Assembly: GCA_015499995.1 (NCBI GenBank)
Contig: JADNRV010000585.1
Location: 1-23,680 of the forward strand
Source: Flammula alnicola
Taxonomy: Eukaryota; Basidiomycota; Agaricomycetes; Agaricales; Strophariaceae
Reading direction: 5' to 3'
DNA: 23,680 nucleotides
Positions 10,452 through 20,272 of the stretch are shown piece by piece. Below the pieces are notes generated by a model, which was not told where the DNA came from, did not search any database, and saw nothing but the letters and a program-made list of their open reading frames with translations. Made by a program: the position numbers and the translations under genes. Position 1 is the stretch's first letter; every line of letters starts with the position of its first letter.

Positions 10452-11300
10452 CTCGCCAGAAGCCGGACAGGAGCGGATGGATTGCCTCAACGTTCGCATA
10501 CGCGTTCAACGGCGGTGACAGCGGGATCGACGACCAGCAGACGACCAGCTGCTCAACATCATAGCACCAACGGAAGAATGTGATCGACTGCGGCGACAGC
10601 GCGGATCGACAACAGCGCGGCAGACGACCAGCTGCTCGACATCGTCGACAGCATGCGCTTGTGGTCTTGTGTCCTGCCGCTTGCTGACTCGGGTGCTCGC
10701 TGCGGCTCGTCGTGGAGTGGATGGAGGATGGGCGCGAGAATCGCTTTGGGCGAGGACTGTGCCAGGTGCCCTCAATGTCGGTAACCAGCTCGGTACGTAC
10801 CTTCCATCCCCGTGCATAAATCCATTCTAACCATCCCGTATAGGTTACGCCACTCCCTCCGCAATCTGCCAGCCATTTGAATGTTAGGCACGATTCGTGT
10901 CGCATGTGCTTGAGGGCTAGGGAGATGACGGGATGGACCAGACCATGGTAAGTTCCCATTTTCAACATGAAAATGAGATCAGGATTGCTTACCTATCTCG
11001 CTCTTCAGGCCTCTCGTCCTCGTTGATGACCAGGCACCTCCGAAGACGACTCAGCAAACATGTTCGACGCATAGCATATGGGCACGTACCGGCGCACAGA
11101 CACCGGCGTCGTTCAGTTCTTTGGCATGTGAAGCTGGGATGAAGGGTTCGCGGAATGGGATGCAGCTGATGCAGGTAAGTGTTAGATCGACAACGAGAAC
11201 AGGATATGGCCCATCATATGGGATACTTACCTTGCCTGCGTTGCAGTGTTTGTCATCCAGCCCCATTGTGCCAGCAGCATCCGATAAATCGGACGGGGAC
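10452..11300 (+). repeat. degenerate intron-bearing repeat, copy A
   Basis: Starts at CTCGCCAGA and parallels 12262-12968 over most of its length. Shared blocks include GGCAGACGACCAGCTGCTCG, TGGAGTGGATGGAGGA, GGTAACCAGCTCG and GCCCCATTGTGCCAGCA. It contains apparent introns, for example after AACCAGCTCG (GTACGT ... TCTAACCATCCCGTATAG), so it derives from an exon-intron gene. No frame stays open through the exons. The source gene is not recognised. Confidence 0.7.
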
Positions 11301-11450
11301 AGGCGTGTTATTGGGAGGTTTAAGGGGCTCAGGAAGCTGTTGCCATTTCGACGACCGTAACGCAGGCGCGAGATTTCACCCCAGACGACTTTCCAGCACT
11401 CGGAGGGCAAGCACAGACTTCACAACAAGCTTACCTCCGATTTCAATGTT

Positions 11451-12045
11451 CTCCATCTGGATCTCAAGCTTCTTAATCGCGACAGCTTGAAGACCACAGC
11501 TGTCTTCGCTCGCCAAGAGGAAATCGACGTCGTTGTCTTCATTGTCTCCGCCGAGAACCATTTCACTCTTTCTGCCAAGGAATTCCTGTGGAATGCCAGC
11601 AACGAGAAGGCCTATCTCTTCATCGTGGTCAACAAGTACGATCAAATCAAGAATAAAGATAAATGTCGACTGGTCCTCGAGCAAATCAAGCAGCTTAGCC
11701 CAAGAACCTACGAAGACGCGGAAGATCTCGTCCACTTCGTTGATTCCGCCTCTGCTCTCCAACCTTTCGCCACTGACCCAGCCTTCGATGACCTCGAACA
11801 ATCCCTGAGATCCTTTGTCCTCGTCAAGAGGTCGAAGTCGAAGCTCCAACCCATCGCCACCTACCTCTCCAACCTCCTTGCCGACATCGAGCTTCTTGCT
11901 GGTGCCAATGCCATCGTCGCCAACTCTGAGCTCCAACATGCATGCGAGGAGCTCGCAGAAGCCCGCCCTGTCCTCGAAAAGATGAAATGAAGAGTGGACG
12001 CGACATACTCGAGCATGCCCTTGAGAACGTGGTGGAATCGGGCTT
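11451..12045 (+). pseudogene. FZO1: captured fragment of the mitofusin gene FZO1 (GTPase G3-G4 part and beyond)
   Basis: The frame reads LDLKLLNRDSLKTTAVFARQ, EEIDVVVFIVSAENHFTLSA, KEFLWNASNEKAYLFIVVNK and YDQIKN, then LEQIKQLSPRTYEDAEDLVH and ELAEARPVLEKMK. This is the Fzo1/mitofusin outer-membrane GTPase pattern. NKYD (from 11631) is the G4 motif; the upstream G1 (P-loop) and switch regions are missing, and the G3 region is eroded. After LEKMK the frame hits TGA (11988-11990). Similarity resumes in another frame (SGRDILEHALENVVE) and fades by about 12045. The downstream transmembrane part is absent. It lies between repeat copies A and B inside the transposon. It cannot encode a working mitofusin; a complete FZO1 should exist elsewhere in the genome. 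Confidence 0.88.
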
Positions 12046-12261
12046 TCATCTATCGAAGATTCATGCACTTTATAAATTGGGCGGATGTGTTTGGCTCTGG
12101 AAAGAAGGTCATCGAGAGCCGTACACGACGAAGGGGTCCGGTAGGTCTTTCTTCCTCTGCTCGTCTGCATTTGAACTCACAAACCATGGCCACAGTAACT
12201 CTCCTCACAACAGGCCACAAGACATTTTTCAGGGAAGTCTGCGATGTATGCTGCAGGAATG

Positions 12262-13140
12262 CTCGCCAGAGGCCGGACAGGAGCGGGTGGATCGCCTCAA
12301 TGTTAACATATGGGTTCAACGGGCGGGAAGAACGCGATCGATGACACACCAACGTGAAGAATGCGATCGACTTCGGCGACAGCGCGGATCGACTTCAGCG
12401 CGGCAGACGACAAGCTGCTCGACATCGTCGACAGCGTGTGCGTGCAATCTTGTGTCCTGCCGCCTGCCGACTCGGGCGCTCGCAGCCGCTCGTCGTGGAG
12501 TGGATGGAGGAGGGGCGCGAGAACTGCTTTGGGCGAGGACTGCGACAGGTGCCGTCAACGTCGGTAACCAGCTCGGTATGCCCTTCCATCCCCGTGCATA
12601 CATCCATTCTAACCATCCCGTATAGGCCACCTACGCCACTCTCTCCACAATCTGCCAGCCATTTGAATGTTAAGCACGATTCGTGTCGCATCCCGCAGAC
12701 CATGGTAAGTTCCCATTTTCAGCACGAAAATGAGATTCAGGTTGCTTACATAGCTATCTCGCTCCACAGGCTTCTCACCCTCGTTGACGACCATGGCACT
12801 TCCGAACACAACTCAGCAATCACGTTTGACACATAACACGGAGGGCTGGGATATGGTGAGTATTCGACCACCAGAAATGGATACAGGACACTTACGATGC
12901 CTGCCTTGCAGCATTCTCGTCGTCCAGCCCCATTGTGCCAGCATCGTCCAAGAAATCGGCTACGCAACCGTCCAGAGCAGCGCAACAGCAGAGCCACGTA
13001 CGACCTCCGCGTCGTCTGCTGTCCTTCAGCCAGGCTTTTGAGGTGCCGGTGGCGATATCGAGGAGGAGATGTACCCAACAATTGCGGATTCGAGAGATGG
13101 CGGCGGGTATGGGGAAGAAGAGGGGCAGAGCAACGTTCAC
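12262..13140 (+). repeat. degenerate intron-bearing repeat, copy B
   Basis: Matches copy A from CTCGCCAGA onward, including the intron after GGTAACCAGCTCG that ends ATCCCGTATAG. It then continues past copy A with a tail (about 12966-13140) that contains GTACGACCTCCGCGTC and GGTGGCGATATCGA. That tail is shared with copies C and D. Reading frames are broken by stops. Confidence 0.7.
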
Positions 13141-13220
13141 GCCGTAAGCATCCAGACGTGATACTATGGCTTTAGCGCTCACTCTTTCCTGTGTTTTCCA
13201 GCAACAACACCTTTCGCTAC

Positions 13221-13870
13221 TTCCTCTGCGATCCAACAGTCATTTGAACATTGCGTATGGCAAGTGCGGCGTGTGTTTGAAGGCTCGGGGCAGTGGGCAG
13301 GGCGGTGGCGATTGGACTTGCAAAGGCACGGTAGGTTCTCGTTTTCAGTACGAAAATGGGATTGAGGATGCTTACTCGCCTCTTTCCTCAAGCCTCGCCC
13401 TCGTTGACGATCACAACGCTTCTGAAGACAACTCAGCAAGAATGTTCGACACATGGGATATGGCAGCACGTACCAGCGCACAGACACCGGTGTCGCGCAG
13501 TTCTTCGGCATGCCAAGCGTGAATTTGCACGCTGGACACTGGGATGAGGGGTTCGCGGAATGGGTAGGAATGCAGCTGATACAGGTAAGCATTAGATCGA
13601 CAAGGAGAACTGGACCTAAGATATTTACTTACCTATCTTGCTTTGCAGCGTTCTCGTCCAGCCCCATTGTGCCAGCCTCATCCAATAAATCGGCTCCGTA
13701 ACCGTGCATAAAGCGCAGAAATGGAGGTATGTACGACCTCCGTGCGTACGACCTCCGTGTCATTGTACATTGTGCTCAGTGTTATTCTCTTCTCTTCTAC
13801 CAGGCTTTCGAGGTGCAGGCGGCATGCTGTCCAGGAGACGATGTTCAGAGCGAGCTAATGGAGGCACCCA
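13221..13870 (+). repeat. degenerate intron-bearing repeat, copy C
   Basis: Corresponds to the second half of copies A and B (from CAGTCATTTGAACATT). It preserves the best coding stretch of the family: TYQRTDTGVAQFFGMPSV, then NLHAGHWDEGFAEWVGMQL ending before a good donor GTAAGC. In copy A the same part carries a premature stop. The tail has the GTACGACCTCCGTG motif twice in a row (near 13734-13760). The source protein is not recognised. Confidence 0.65.
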
Positions 13871-13959
13871 GGTGCCGCCAACCTTGTGTATTCGAAAGTA
13901 AGCCATCCCCGACACACAGAATACGATGTTCTGCGTTTACCAGCTAACAGCTCACAGTA

Positions 13960-14150
13960 CAGCCTTCTCGTCATCCATCCGCGACCCAATCTTCCATGAA
14001 ACGGCTCTGCAACCGTCGATAGCAGCGCACCAGCAGATGCCTGTACGACCTCCGTGTCATCTGCTAATCCCAAGTGTTGCTTCCCTTCGATTCGGCCATT
14101 TTTTCGAGGTGCGGGTGGCGATATCGACGAGGAGTCATGCTCGGAGCAGG
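13960..14150 (+). repeat. degenerate repeat, copy D (tail only)
   Basis: About 190 bp matching the tail of copy B: GCAACCGTCGATAGCAGCGC, GTACGACCTCCGTGTC and CGAGGTGCGGGTGGCGATAT. It lacks the upstream part of the unit. Confidence 0.6.
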
Positions 14151-14487
14151 GCAGGATGCGGCAAGAAGGGATTTAACAGGATCGCTTTCGCCATCAACAT
14201 CCGACAATGCCAACCCTATCAGCCCTGCGGCACCCAAGACACTAGCTGATGAGGGCGTCGAGTTCTTCCAGGCCAAATCGCAGCCAGGAGAGACCCCTAT
14301 TTGTGTCTATGAGCTCAGGCCACATCTTGATGGGCCCAGCAAGCCGCTCTCCGTACGTGTTTTTCTCTAGTGATGGCATTGCGCCTGCTGATTTTTTGCA
14401 GTACATCTGTATATGCCCTATATCCTATGCGTCTCCATCCAGGCTGGATCGCCTGCTGCCAGGAATGGCATCTTCAAGACCAACTTT

Positions 14488-14645
14488 ATGCGCACTGCCC
14501 CAAACCTCTTCAGCCTCCTCGGTCGCATCGCCATTATCACAGGTGGGCACCGTGGCATAGGGCTCGAAATAGCCCTAGCCTACGCCAAGCCAGCGCCATC
14601 GTCTACTGCCTCGACCTGTCTCCGAGCTTGCCTATTCTCAACTCG
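14488..14645 (+). pseudogene. captured N-terminal fragment of a short-chain dehydrogenase
   Basis: The frame from ATG 14488 reads MRTAPNLFSLLGRIAIITGG, then HRGIGLEIALAYAK. This is the SDR Rossmann start with the cofactor motif TGGxRGIG, closest to the fungal NADP-mannitol-dehydrogenase-like group. After AYAK the similarity continues in another frame as SAIVYCLDLSPSLP; one extra G near 14589 (AAGG for AAG) would join them. Beyond about 14645 no SDR sequence follows: the catalytic Ser-Tyr-Lys part is absent. The piece sits just past the 3' end of the transposase gene, on the opposite strand. It is a non-functional fragment carried by the element. Confidence 0.8.
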
Positions 14646-14829
14646 GACAATCTTAGGGCTCTTCCGCATGGTGAAGGCGCTGTACTCAAGGGTAAGCTTG
14701 AAATCTACCATTGAATGGTCTCTCGATTCTTATGGTCATATCAAAGTGGATGGGCGCTACATTTACAGACTGATTGTATATATTATCCACTTCCCTATCG
14801 CCTCCCTCTATTTAAAGCCCAACACACAA

Positions 14830-17800
14830 CTAATGTTTCTTTTCAATACCATAAGTTCCTTTTGGCCTCCGGAAAGTTGTGAGATGTGTGATAATATGGG
14901 TGGGCTCGATGATTGCAAAGCTTTTAGAGGGGAGTGCATCGTAAATCCGAGTCATAAACCAGGATAGTGAATGAATGGTGCACGCTCCTCATTGAGGTTG
15001 GATAGTGGACAGTGAGTTTGGACAACAACAAATGTGTGAATTACCGCATTAAGTGGTAATCTCCAAATTGTATGGATAAATCCTGTATCCTGGCTTTGCG
15101 TTAGAGGATTGTAGAACTGAATAGCACTATTTCCCTGGTGTGACTGCTGGCAGCTAAAGGTATGCTCGAAATGATGGAACTGTAAAGGATGTGCTGCATA
15201 TGGGGGGAGAACAAGGGCATTGGGGGGGTGAGGAATAGCATGGAAGGCACGATATTGACGTCCAGTGTGCTGCAGATAGTGAAGCAAGGCATCATAGTCT
15301 TCTGGCACAATTGAGTTGCATTCTTTAGGAATGTTGCCACTTCAGTTGGATGGAGAGATGGTGGGCTATTTCTGGATACATCCATGGGTTCCAGGATATT
15401 GGCAAACTCTTTTGAAGATGCATCTCCATCATGCAGCAAAGCATCCAAATATGCTCGACGGCTCATTTGTCGGAGCATAGTGAGATCAAGATCCCTAGTA
15501 TATTCTATATCAGCTATACTGTATACATTTTATATAAAATTGTGAAAACATACTGAATTTTCGATTGGTCTTGATTTTCTGCAACATGCCATTCATTCGC
15601 TCACCTGGAAACTCGCTGAGAGCTGGAAGAGGCCCCCAGTATTTGAGAAGAGCTCCATTATGCATTGCATAGTGGTGATTCGGCTTGGAATGGTAATGTG
15701 GAAAAAGGGCTTGAATTGATGCTCGATATTGAACATAGTGTTGGGTGTAGGCATCTGCAGCGGCATTTGAAGTTTTGAATGAGAGATAATGTTGGTGGCA
15801 GAAACAAGATGGTGGAAAGATTCAAGATGTCGGCGAGGAGATTCCGTAGCAGCGGCAAAATACCAGAACTCAGGAATAATGAGAGGGAAAATACAACTGA
15901 ACAGTGACAGGTGATCGCGAGCTTTAAGCTTTCCGTGGCTTTTTTCACCTAGATTGGTTGGTGGCCGCTCTACCCATGTTGGAAGAGTAATGGTGGAAAT
16001 ACAATCCCGGATTGCTTGGAGCTCTGTGTCTTGAAGCTGAAAGGAGGGATATCAATCGGGACAAAATCAGGGTCCCCAGGATCTGGGTCCTCGTGCTCTT
16101 CATCCATATCATAGAGAGCAGAATATGTTTGGTGGCTGTTCTGGGTTGGTGTTGTAGATGAGCCTTGGGATGATGTCTGAGAAGATAGTGTTGAGGAACG
16201 TGTTGGACGATGAGATGTAGATGGGATAAAGCTAGCAGCCTGGCTGTCATACTCTGCTGCTTCTTGCGTAGATCATCAAGCTCATCGGCAGAGTCAGAAA
16301 CATCTGTTTCTGTCCACTGCTCATCCTCCTCTATTTCTTGGACCTTTTCAGTATCCCCAATATCCCGTCCGATACCCCAGAGTGTCCGAAGCTGATGCTC
16401 GAGAATGCCCTCAAGCCAGTTGTGCATAAAGCCCAGCATAACATGTGCTACTGGGTCCCAGTATGGAAGACGATGGAGTGGAGTCCACCGAACGCCAGTT
16501 GCTTTCGAATGCTCTTCTCGTCCACTCTTCGTTTCTAAATCTAGCCACATCTGGGCCTGGGCTCGTACCTCTGCACCACTGCGGAGCTGCCAGGATTGAA
16601 AATTGAGATCTTCAATCTGGGCAGAAGTACAGAGGCAGAAAGAGCAGAACATAGTAGCGGCGTGCGCCAAAAAACCACCAACTTTGCGGCTTGCTTCCAA
16701 ATCTGAAATCAGAGGTGCAGTCTTTACTTCCACGGGAATACCATTCGGATATTGAAATGTTGGTACAAGCTGACCTGGAGCAGGAGCATATTTGAGGACA
16801 GAATCGACCAGAGGATTGATAACATGAGAGATGGTTGTCATGTTTGGGGCACGAGGAGGAGGTGTGAGACCAACAATGAAGATGTTCTCAGGTCGGTAGC
16901 GTAGATGTGGGGGTAAATTCAAGCAATAAAGTGCAATAGTTCCACACGATGCAGTCTTGCCTTTTCAGAAAGTTAGAAATATCTTTGAATATACAATTAA
17001 ATGACTTACCTGCAATTTTATTACCGAAAGGATTAAACCAATCAACATAAATTCCAAATACTAGATGATAAGGTGTCTGAAAAACACCATTCAAATGCTG
17101 CCAAGCAGGGCTATCCTGCACGTCATGCATATCTCCACCATATGCAGCTGTTGGATTATTAACGCGTTGGTGAAATGTATCCCTAAGGCTTTCTTCAATT
17201 ATCTGGCGAGATAAGAAGAATCGAAGCCAGGAATCAAAGGATTGTGTAGAATACATGCGCCGGGGAATCCATTTTGGCCCTTTGGATGTGTTTTGGAGTT
17301 TCCAGAGCTCAGTACCACAGGGTCGCGATCTGGGAGACTCCTTCCATTGACATGTCCAGGGAATTGGGCGAGAAATGAGGGAGAAACACCGAGGACAGCA
17401 GACTGTTCGAATGATATCAGGCTCTGCACACTGCCGCTGATATGCTGTATGAACATCGTGAGGAAGTTGGATATCAGGAAGCTTGACATGGATGCCCGAT
17501 AAACCAAGAGCAGTTTCAATGAGGTGGATAGTTGCCGAAAGAATGAACCGGATAGCATGGAGAACAGTATTAGCCACCGAACGGCTCACACCAGCTCGAA
17601 TATGGAGCCAGATAATAAGAACACAGATGAATTTCACAATTGGTTCCATTGAAAACACAATCTCTGAATTATTTATTAGCCAGAATCAATTAAAATACTT
17701 TCATTACACACCCTTTGGAGAGGAGTCTGATCCTTTGGAAGGCTTTGGTGCTGAGCTTGGTCGTGATGATGATGGTGATGAATATCGTTTGTGGGCGCTG

Positions 17801-18009
17801 GAAGGTGATGCATGTCGTTGATTCTGTCTTTCATGATCTCGTCGTGTTATTATAGACACTTCTCGGCCTGGTTGTTGTGTGCCATGGACAGTGACAGTGG
17901 ATTTTATACACTCAGAGCAAGTGCAAATGACCATGATGGTGGAGGAGAAACAACGAGCAAATTCATCAGACGTCTGAAGATAAGTACGGATGTTATCGGG
18001 AAAGATCAT
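14830..18009 (-). CDS. Tnp2-type transposase, about 1000 aa, interrupted by several single-base frame breaks
   Basis: Cut-and-paste transposase of the Tnp2/CACTA group. Exons fit at 17712-18009, 17010-17663, 15554-16960 and 14830-15494. The N-terminus MIFPDNIRTYLQTSDEFARC has a zinc-type CTCSEC and the block VSIITRRDHERQN. The body shows EPDIIRTVCCPRCFSL, SPRSRPCGTELWKL, YSTQSFDSWLRFFLSR, YVDWFNPFGNKIAGKTASCG, LNLPPHLRYRPENIFIVGLT, FMHNWLEGILEHQLRTLWGI, WVERPPTNLGEKSHGKLKA, KPNHHYAMHNGALLKYWGPL, SEFPGERMNGMLQKIKTN, TMLRQMSRRAYLDALL and a tail EPTHIITHLTTFRRPKGTYG. All sit in the expected order. The frame changes near 16255, 16036, 15775, 15494, 15310 and 14956. Each needs one added base, often at a short homopolymer, and no substitution-type stop was met. 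It is either freshly disabled or mis-assembled. Confidence 0.88.
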
Positions 18010-18101
18010 CCAACGTGATCTCTAGTCACGTGCCAGTACAGCCGGAATTGATTGTATCCCAATTTGGCTGCAATGTGGTGTCGATCACGCAGCCATATGG
18101 G

Positions 18102-18181
18102 TCAACCGTGAGTCAACTGCCTTTCAACTGTGTTTCAACCGCCTCATCAACCGACCTATAGGCAGTTCAAAATTAACCGCC
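18102..18181 (-). repeat. right subterminal CGGTTGA motif array
   Basis: Read on the plus strand as TCAACCG at 18102-18108, 18135-18141 and 18147-18153, TCAACTG at 18113-18119 and 18124-18130, and TTAACCG at 18175-18181. The orientation is opposite to the left array. It lies 100-170 bp upstream of the transposase ATG, so it could also act in its promoter (inference). Confidence 0.7.
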
Positions 18182-18197
18182 TCGTTGTTTGCCTCCA
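18130..18197 (-). repeat. right terminal inverted repeat of the transposon
   Basis: Reverse complement of the left repeat (7966-8033) with five mismatches. The plus strand ends TTGTTTGCCTCCA at 18197, and the next bases (TGTCATGG) have no partner at the left end. Confidence 0.85.
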
Positions 18198-18765
18198 TGT
18201 CATGGTCCTGAATGAATGCCTTGACCAAACTCTCACCTTTGCCACTCATCCTTCGACTTGGCGACGCACAATGCAGCCTCATGCCATCAGTATCCTGGGA
18301 GTGGCCACGATACCTTTGAACGCGTTTAGTCCTTCCCAACCGCTTCAGGTCTACAAGCATGCCACCACACTATGGTCCTCCCAAATTTATGGTATTTAAG
18401 ACGCGTCGATCTCCTATCTTTTCGCCGCCACGAGAAGCCAGGTGGCATCTATCTCCTTATACACTCCTCGTCGCGTCAGCCCAGGTACATTCATTCCTTC
18501 CTTCAACTCTACCTTCTCGCTAATCTCCAGCGACTCTGAACCAGACTTTATTTCTCTAATGGAAGCCGAGTCGTCCGAGTCGTCTCGTTCACAATCCCAG
18601 AAACTCCCTTGCCAGTCACACCGACCGAAGGCCCATTTGAGGCGTTGGCGTCGAAAGACAATACACCCACGCAGGCTTCCATTTCTGCTGGCTTTGAAGT
18701 CACACTCTCTGCACGTCTATGGGAGCATTCTAAGCAGGTTTCGCCAAGCCCAAAGCGGCACATAA
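18198..18765. other. upstream region of the F-box/LRR-like gene, 5' exon unresolved
   Basis: Contains a TATA-like TTTATGGTATTTAAG at about 18387-18401. Two overlapping plus-strand frames have coding character. One holds MEAESSESSRSQSQ from ATG 18559. The other (about 18540-18866) holds TPLPVTPTEGPFEAL and EVTLSARLWEHSKQ. I cannot join them to the main frame by a good intron. Confidence 0.35.
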
Positions 18766-20055
18766 CGCCTGCGAAGCTGCAAGACAAAAGTTCGCCTAAA
18801 ACACATTGCGCGTTCTCACAGACGCTCGAACCTAGGGACAGTTCGTACTATATCGCTAGAGCCTAGTGATATTCCGTCCCTGGCCCACGACTTCCTCATC
18901 CTCTCGGACATGCCACTGGAAAGCAACGACCAGGACTTCATGATCTTCCCTGATTGCAAGACCGGCTTCCTGTTCATGTCCCAAGCCACGGAAGGCGAAC
19001 GCGAGGTCAATGTGTCAGCGCCTTCTTTGTCCTCCCGCTTCTCTGTCGGAATGAAGGATACCCGCGTCCTACCCCTCCTAGAGAAATGGCTCTCCACCCA
19101 TGGCTCTGCTCTGTTCTCTGTGTACCTTAGGTGCAGGGACTGGATGATGGAAGGCTATCTCGATGATGTGTTCGGTGTTTTATGTCAACACGGAGATCGA
19201 TTCCACGAAATTGTTGTGCAAGCAAACGACGTGGTTGCCGAGAAATTCTTCACTAACATCGTCCCCTCCAAAGCTGTCAATGTGACCTGCGTAAAATTTG
19301 ACACGAAAGCCTGCACCACCACTAATGTGCTGTTCAAAATCTTTACGGTAATCCAGAGTTTCCCAAAGACTACAAAATTGGTCTATCCTCACAATGGTTT
19401 CCTTCGAGCGCCGGATTTCAAGCAAGTTGGAATGTGCACTCGTATAAACTGGCTCAACTTCACTGGCACTCTTGATCAAGATGCCTGCACAATGATCCTC
19501 ACTCAATGCACTAACGCTGCAGGTATACAGTTCCATAACTTGGTCCGAGGTCAGGTAATTGTACAGGAAAAGCCCTGGAGGCGCACTGTTCTACCCCAAC
19601 TAAAGCATCTCGACATCGTAATATCCGATTTCGACATAACCACCATCCTCGATTACGTCACTTGCCCTGCCCTCCGCTCTCTCAATTTCACTACCGCCTC
19701 CAGCCTCGCAATAACTCCGAAAGGTTTGACCAACTTCCTCAAAGTTTCTAAGGCTCCTCTGCGCGTCCTCAACATTTTTGATTACTTGATGGAAATGGAC
19801 GTTGCCATCGCCATCATCCGCGCCGTCGCGACCCATGGCTCACGTCAAGGCAAGTGGAGGCCAATCAAGAATTTTGGAATCTTCAGCAGCAGTTTGCCGA
19901 AATATCGGGAGGACTTTTTCAAGGCTTGGAGGGCGTCTGAGAGAGCGGAAGGAAAAATTGGCTTGAAGGCGCTTTATTTCTGGGAAGGACGATGGGATAG
20001 ATCAACTAATCGGTCGAGAGTTGGATGGGGCGACGGGCCTATGTTGTTGGAATGA
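18766..20055 (+). CDS. F-box/LRR-like protein, 5' end uncertain
   Basis: One open frame runs from a stop at 18763-18765 to TGA at 20053-20055. The first ATG in it is 18910 (381 aa), but coding character begins earlier (RTISLEPSDIPSLAHDFLIL). The sequence resembles the region after the F-box in the large Agaricomycete F-box/LRR family: LPLLEKWLSTHGSALFSVYL, DDVFGVLCQHGDRFHEIVVQ, then leucine-rich LPQLKHLDIVISDFDITTIL and CPALRSLNFTTASSLAI. Such proteins usually pick substrates for SCF ubiquitin ligases. The F-box itself is not visible, and upstream frames shift (see the region before). The gene starts only a few hundred bases beyond the transposon end, so its promoter or 5' exon may be disturbed. 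It converges on ATG15. Confidence 0.65.
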   Translation, partial: RLRSCKTKVRLKHIARSHRRSNLGTVRTISLEPSDIPSLAHDFLILSDMPLESNDQDFMIFPDCKTGFLFMSQATEGEREVNVSAPSLSSRFSVGMKDTRVLPLLEKWLSTHGSALFSVYLRCRDWMMEGYLDDVFGVLCQHGDRFHEIVVQANDVVAEKFFTNIVPSKAVNVTCVKFDTKACTTTNVLFKIFTVIQSFPKTTKLVYPHNGFLRAPDFKQVGMCTRINWLNFTGTLDQDACTMILTQCTNAAGIQFHNLVRGQVIVQEKPWRRTVLPQLKHLDIVISDFDITTILDYVTCPALRSLNFTTASSLAITPKGLTNFLKVSKAPLRVLNIFDYLMEMDVAIAIIRAVATHGSRQGKWRPIKNFGIFSSSLPKYREDFFKAWRASERAEGKIGLKALYFWEGRWDRSTNRSRVGWGDGPMLLE

Positions 20056-20272
20056 AAAACAACATCTGATGCTCAACATGTCTGACGAAACTCATGTCTA
20101 AACTCTAATAATGAGTACAGATCTCATGAAATGTAATGTTGTTCATGTTCCCAATATAAATTGTCATTTCTACTAGATTTCGAGTTAATTCCATCTGAAT
20201 ACACGCACAGTACATAACGAGCTTCCCACCCGAACTTACAGCCCATCAACCCAACCACGATAGAAAGGAACT

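Larger units (their letters stand above)
7966..18197. mobile_element. 10.2-kb TIR-bounded Tnp2/CACTA-type transposon with captured gene fragments
   Basis: The two ends are inverted copies over 68 bp with five mismatches, each starting TGGAGGCAAACAACGAGG. Just inside, both carry arrays of CGGTTGA-type motifs. A Tnp2-type transposase gene (14830-18009, minus) begins about 120 bp inside the right repeat. An intact unknown gene (8437-10050, plus) begins about 400 bp inside the left repeat, so both genes read inward. The interior holds repeat copies and fragments of FZO1 and a dehydrogenase. Tnp2 proteins belong to the CACTA (En/Spm-like) transposase group, whose elements typically have short terminal repeats plus subterminal motif arrays. 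The classic CACTA terminal letters are not seen and no target-site duplication is evident, so the exact ends remain provisional. The homology stops sharply at 7966 and 18197. Confidence 0.8.

Noticed and set aside
11487..11990. A functional small GTPase gene
   Set aside because: The P-loop and switch motifs are missing, no start context exists and the frame breaks; it is a fragment of FZO1.
11376..12170. Long minus-strand frame (264 codons) over the FZO1 fragment
   Set aside because: It is the antisense of a recognised mitofusin coding sequence; its length follows from the codon bias of the true strand.
10214..14370. Numerous 60-230-codon frames over the repeat copies
   Set aside because: The GC-rich degenerate repeats give open frames in all six readings; none continues across copies or carries a recognised domain apart from the FZO1 and SDR pieces.
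15960..16210. An extra intron in the transposase from a GTTCCT donor to the CTCCTTTCAG acceptor
   Set aside because: It would fit the phase, but the removed part encodes an acidic stretch (DMDEEHEDPDPGDPDFVPID) of the kind expected in this family, so frame breaks at its two edges are preferred. Not fully excluded.
14830..18009. Programmed frameshifting in the transposase
   Set aside because: Six changes at unrelated sequences with no common slippery site make this very unlikely; deletions in the sequence explain them more simply.
7966..18197. KDZ-type element carrying TET/JBP dioxygenase genes
   Set aside because: No dioxygenase motifs or KDZ transposase hallmarks were found; the transposase reads as Tnp2 type.
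18124..18360. Minus-strand frame across the right terminal repeat, with a peptide (EANNEAV..ELP.GRL) also encoded at the left repeat (from 7922)
   Set aside because: The shared peptide is simply the terminal repeat translated. Most differences between the ends change amino acids, so no protein-level conservation is seen, and the upstream parts are unrelated.
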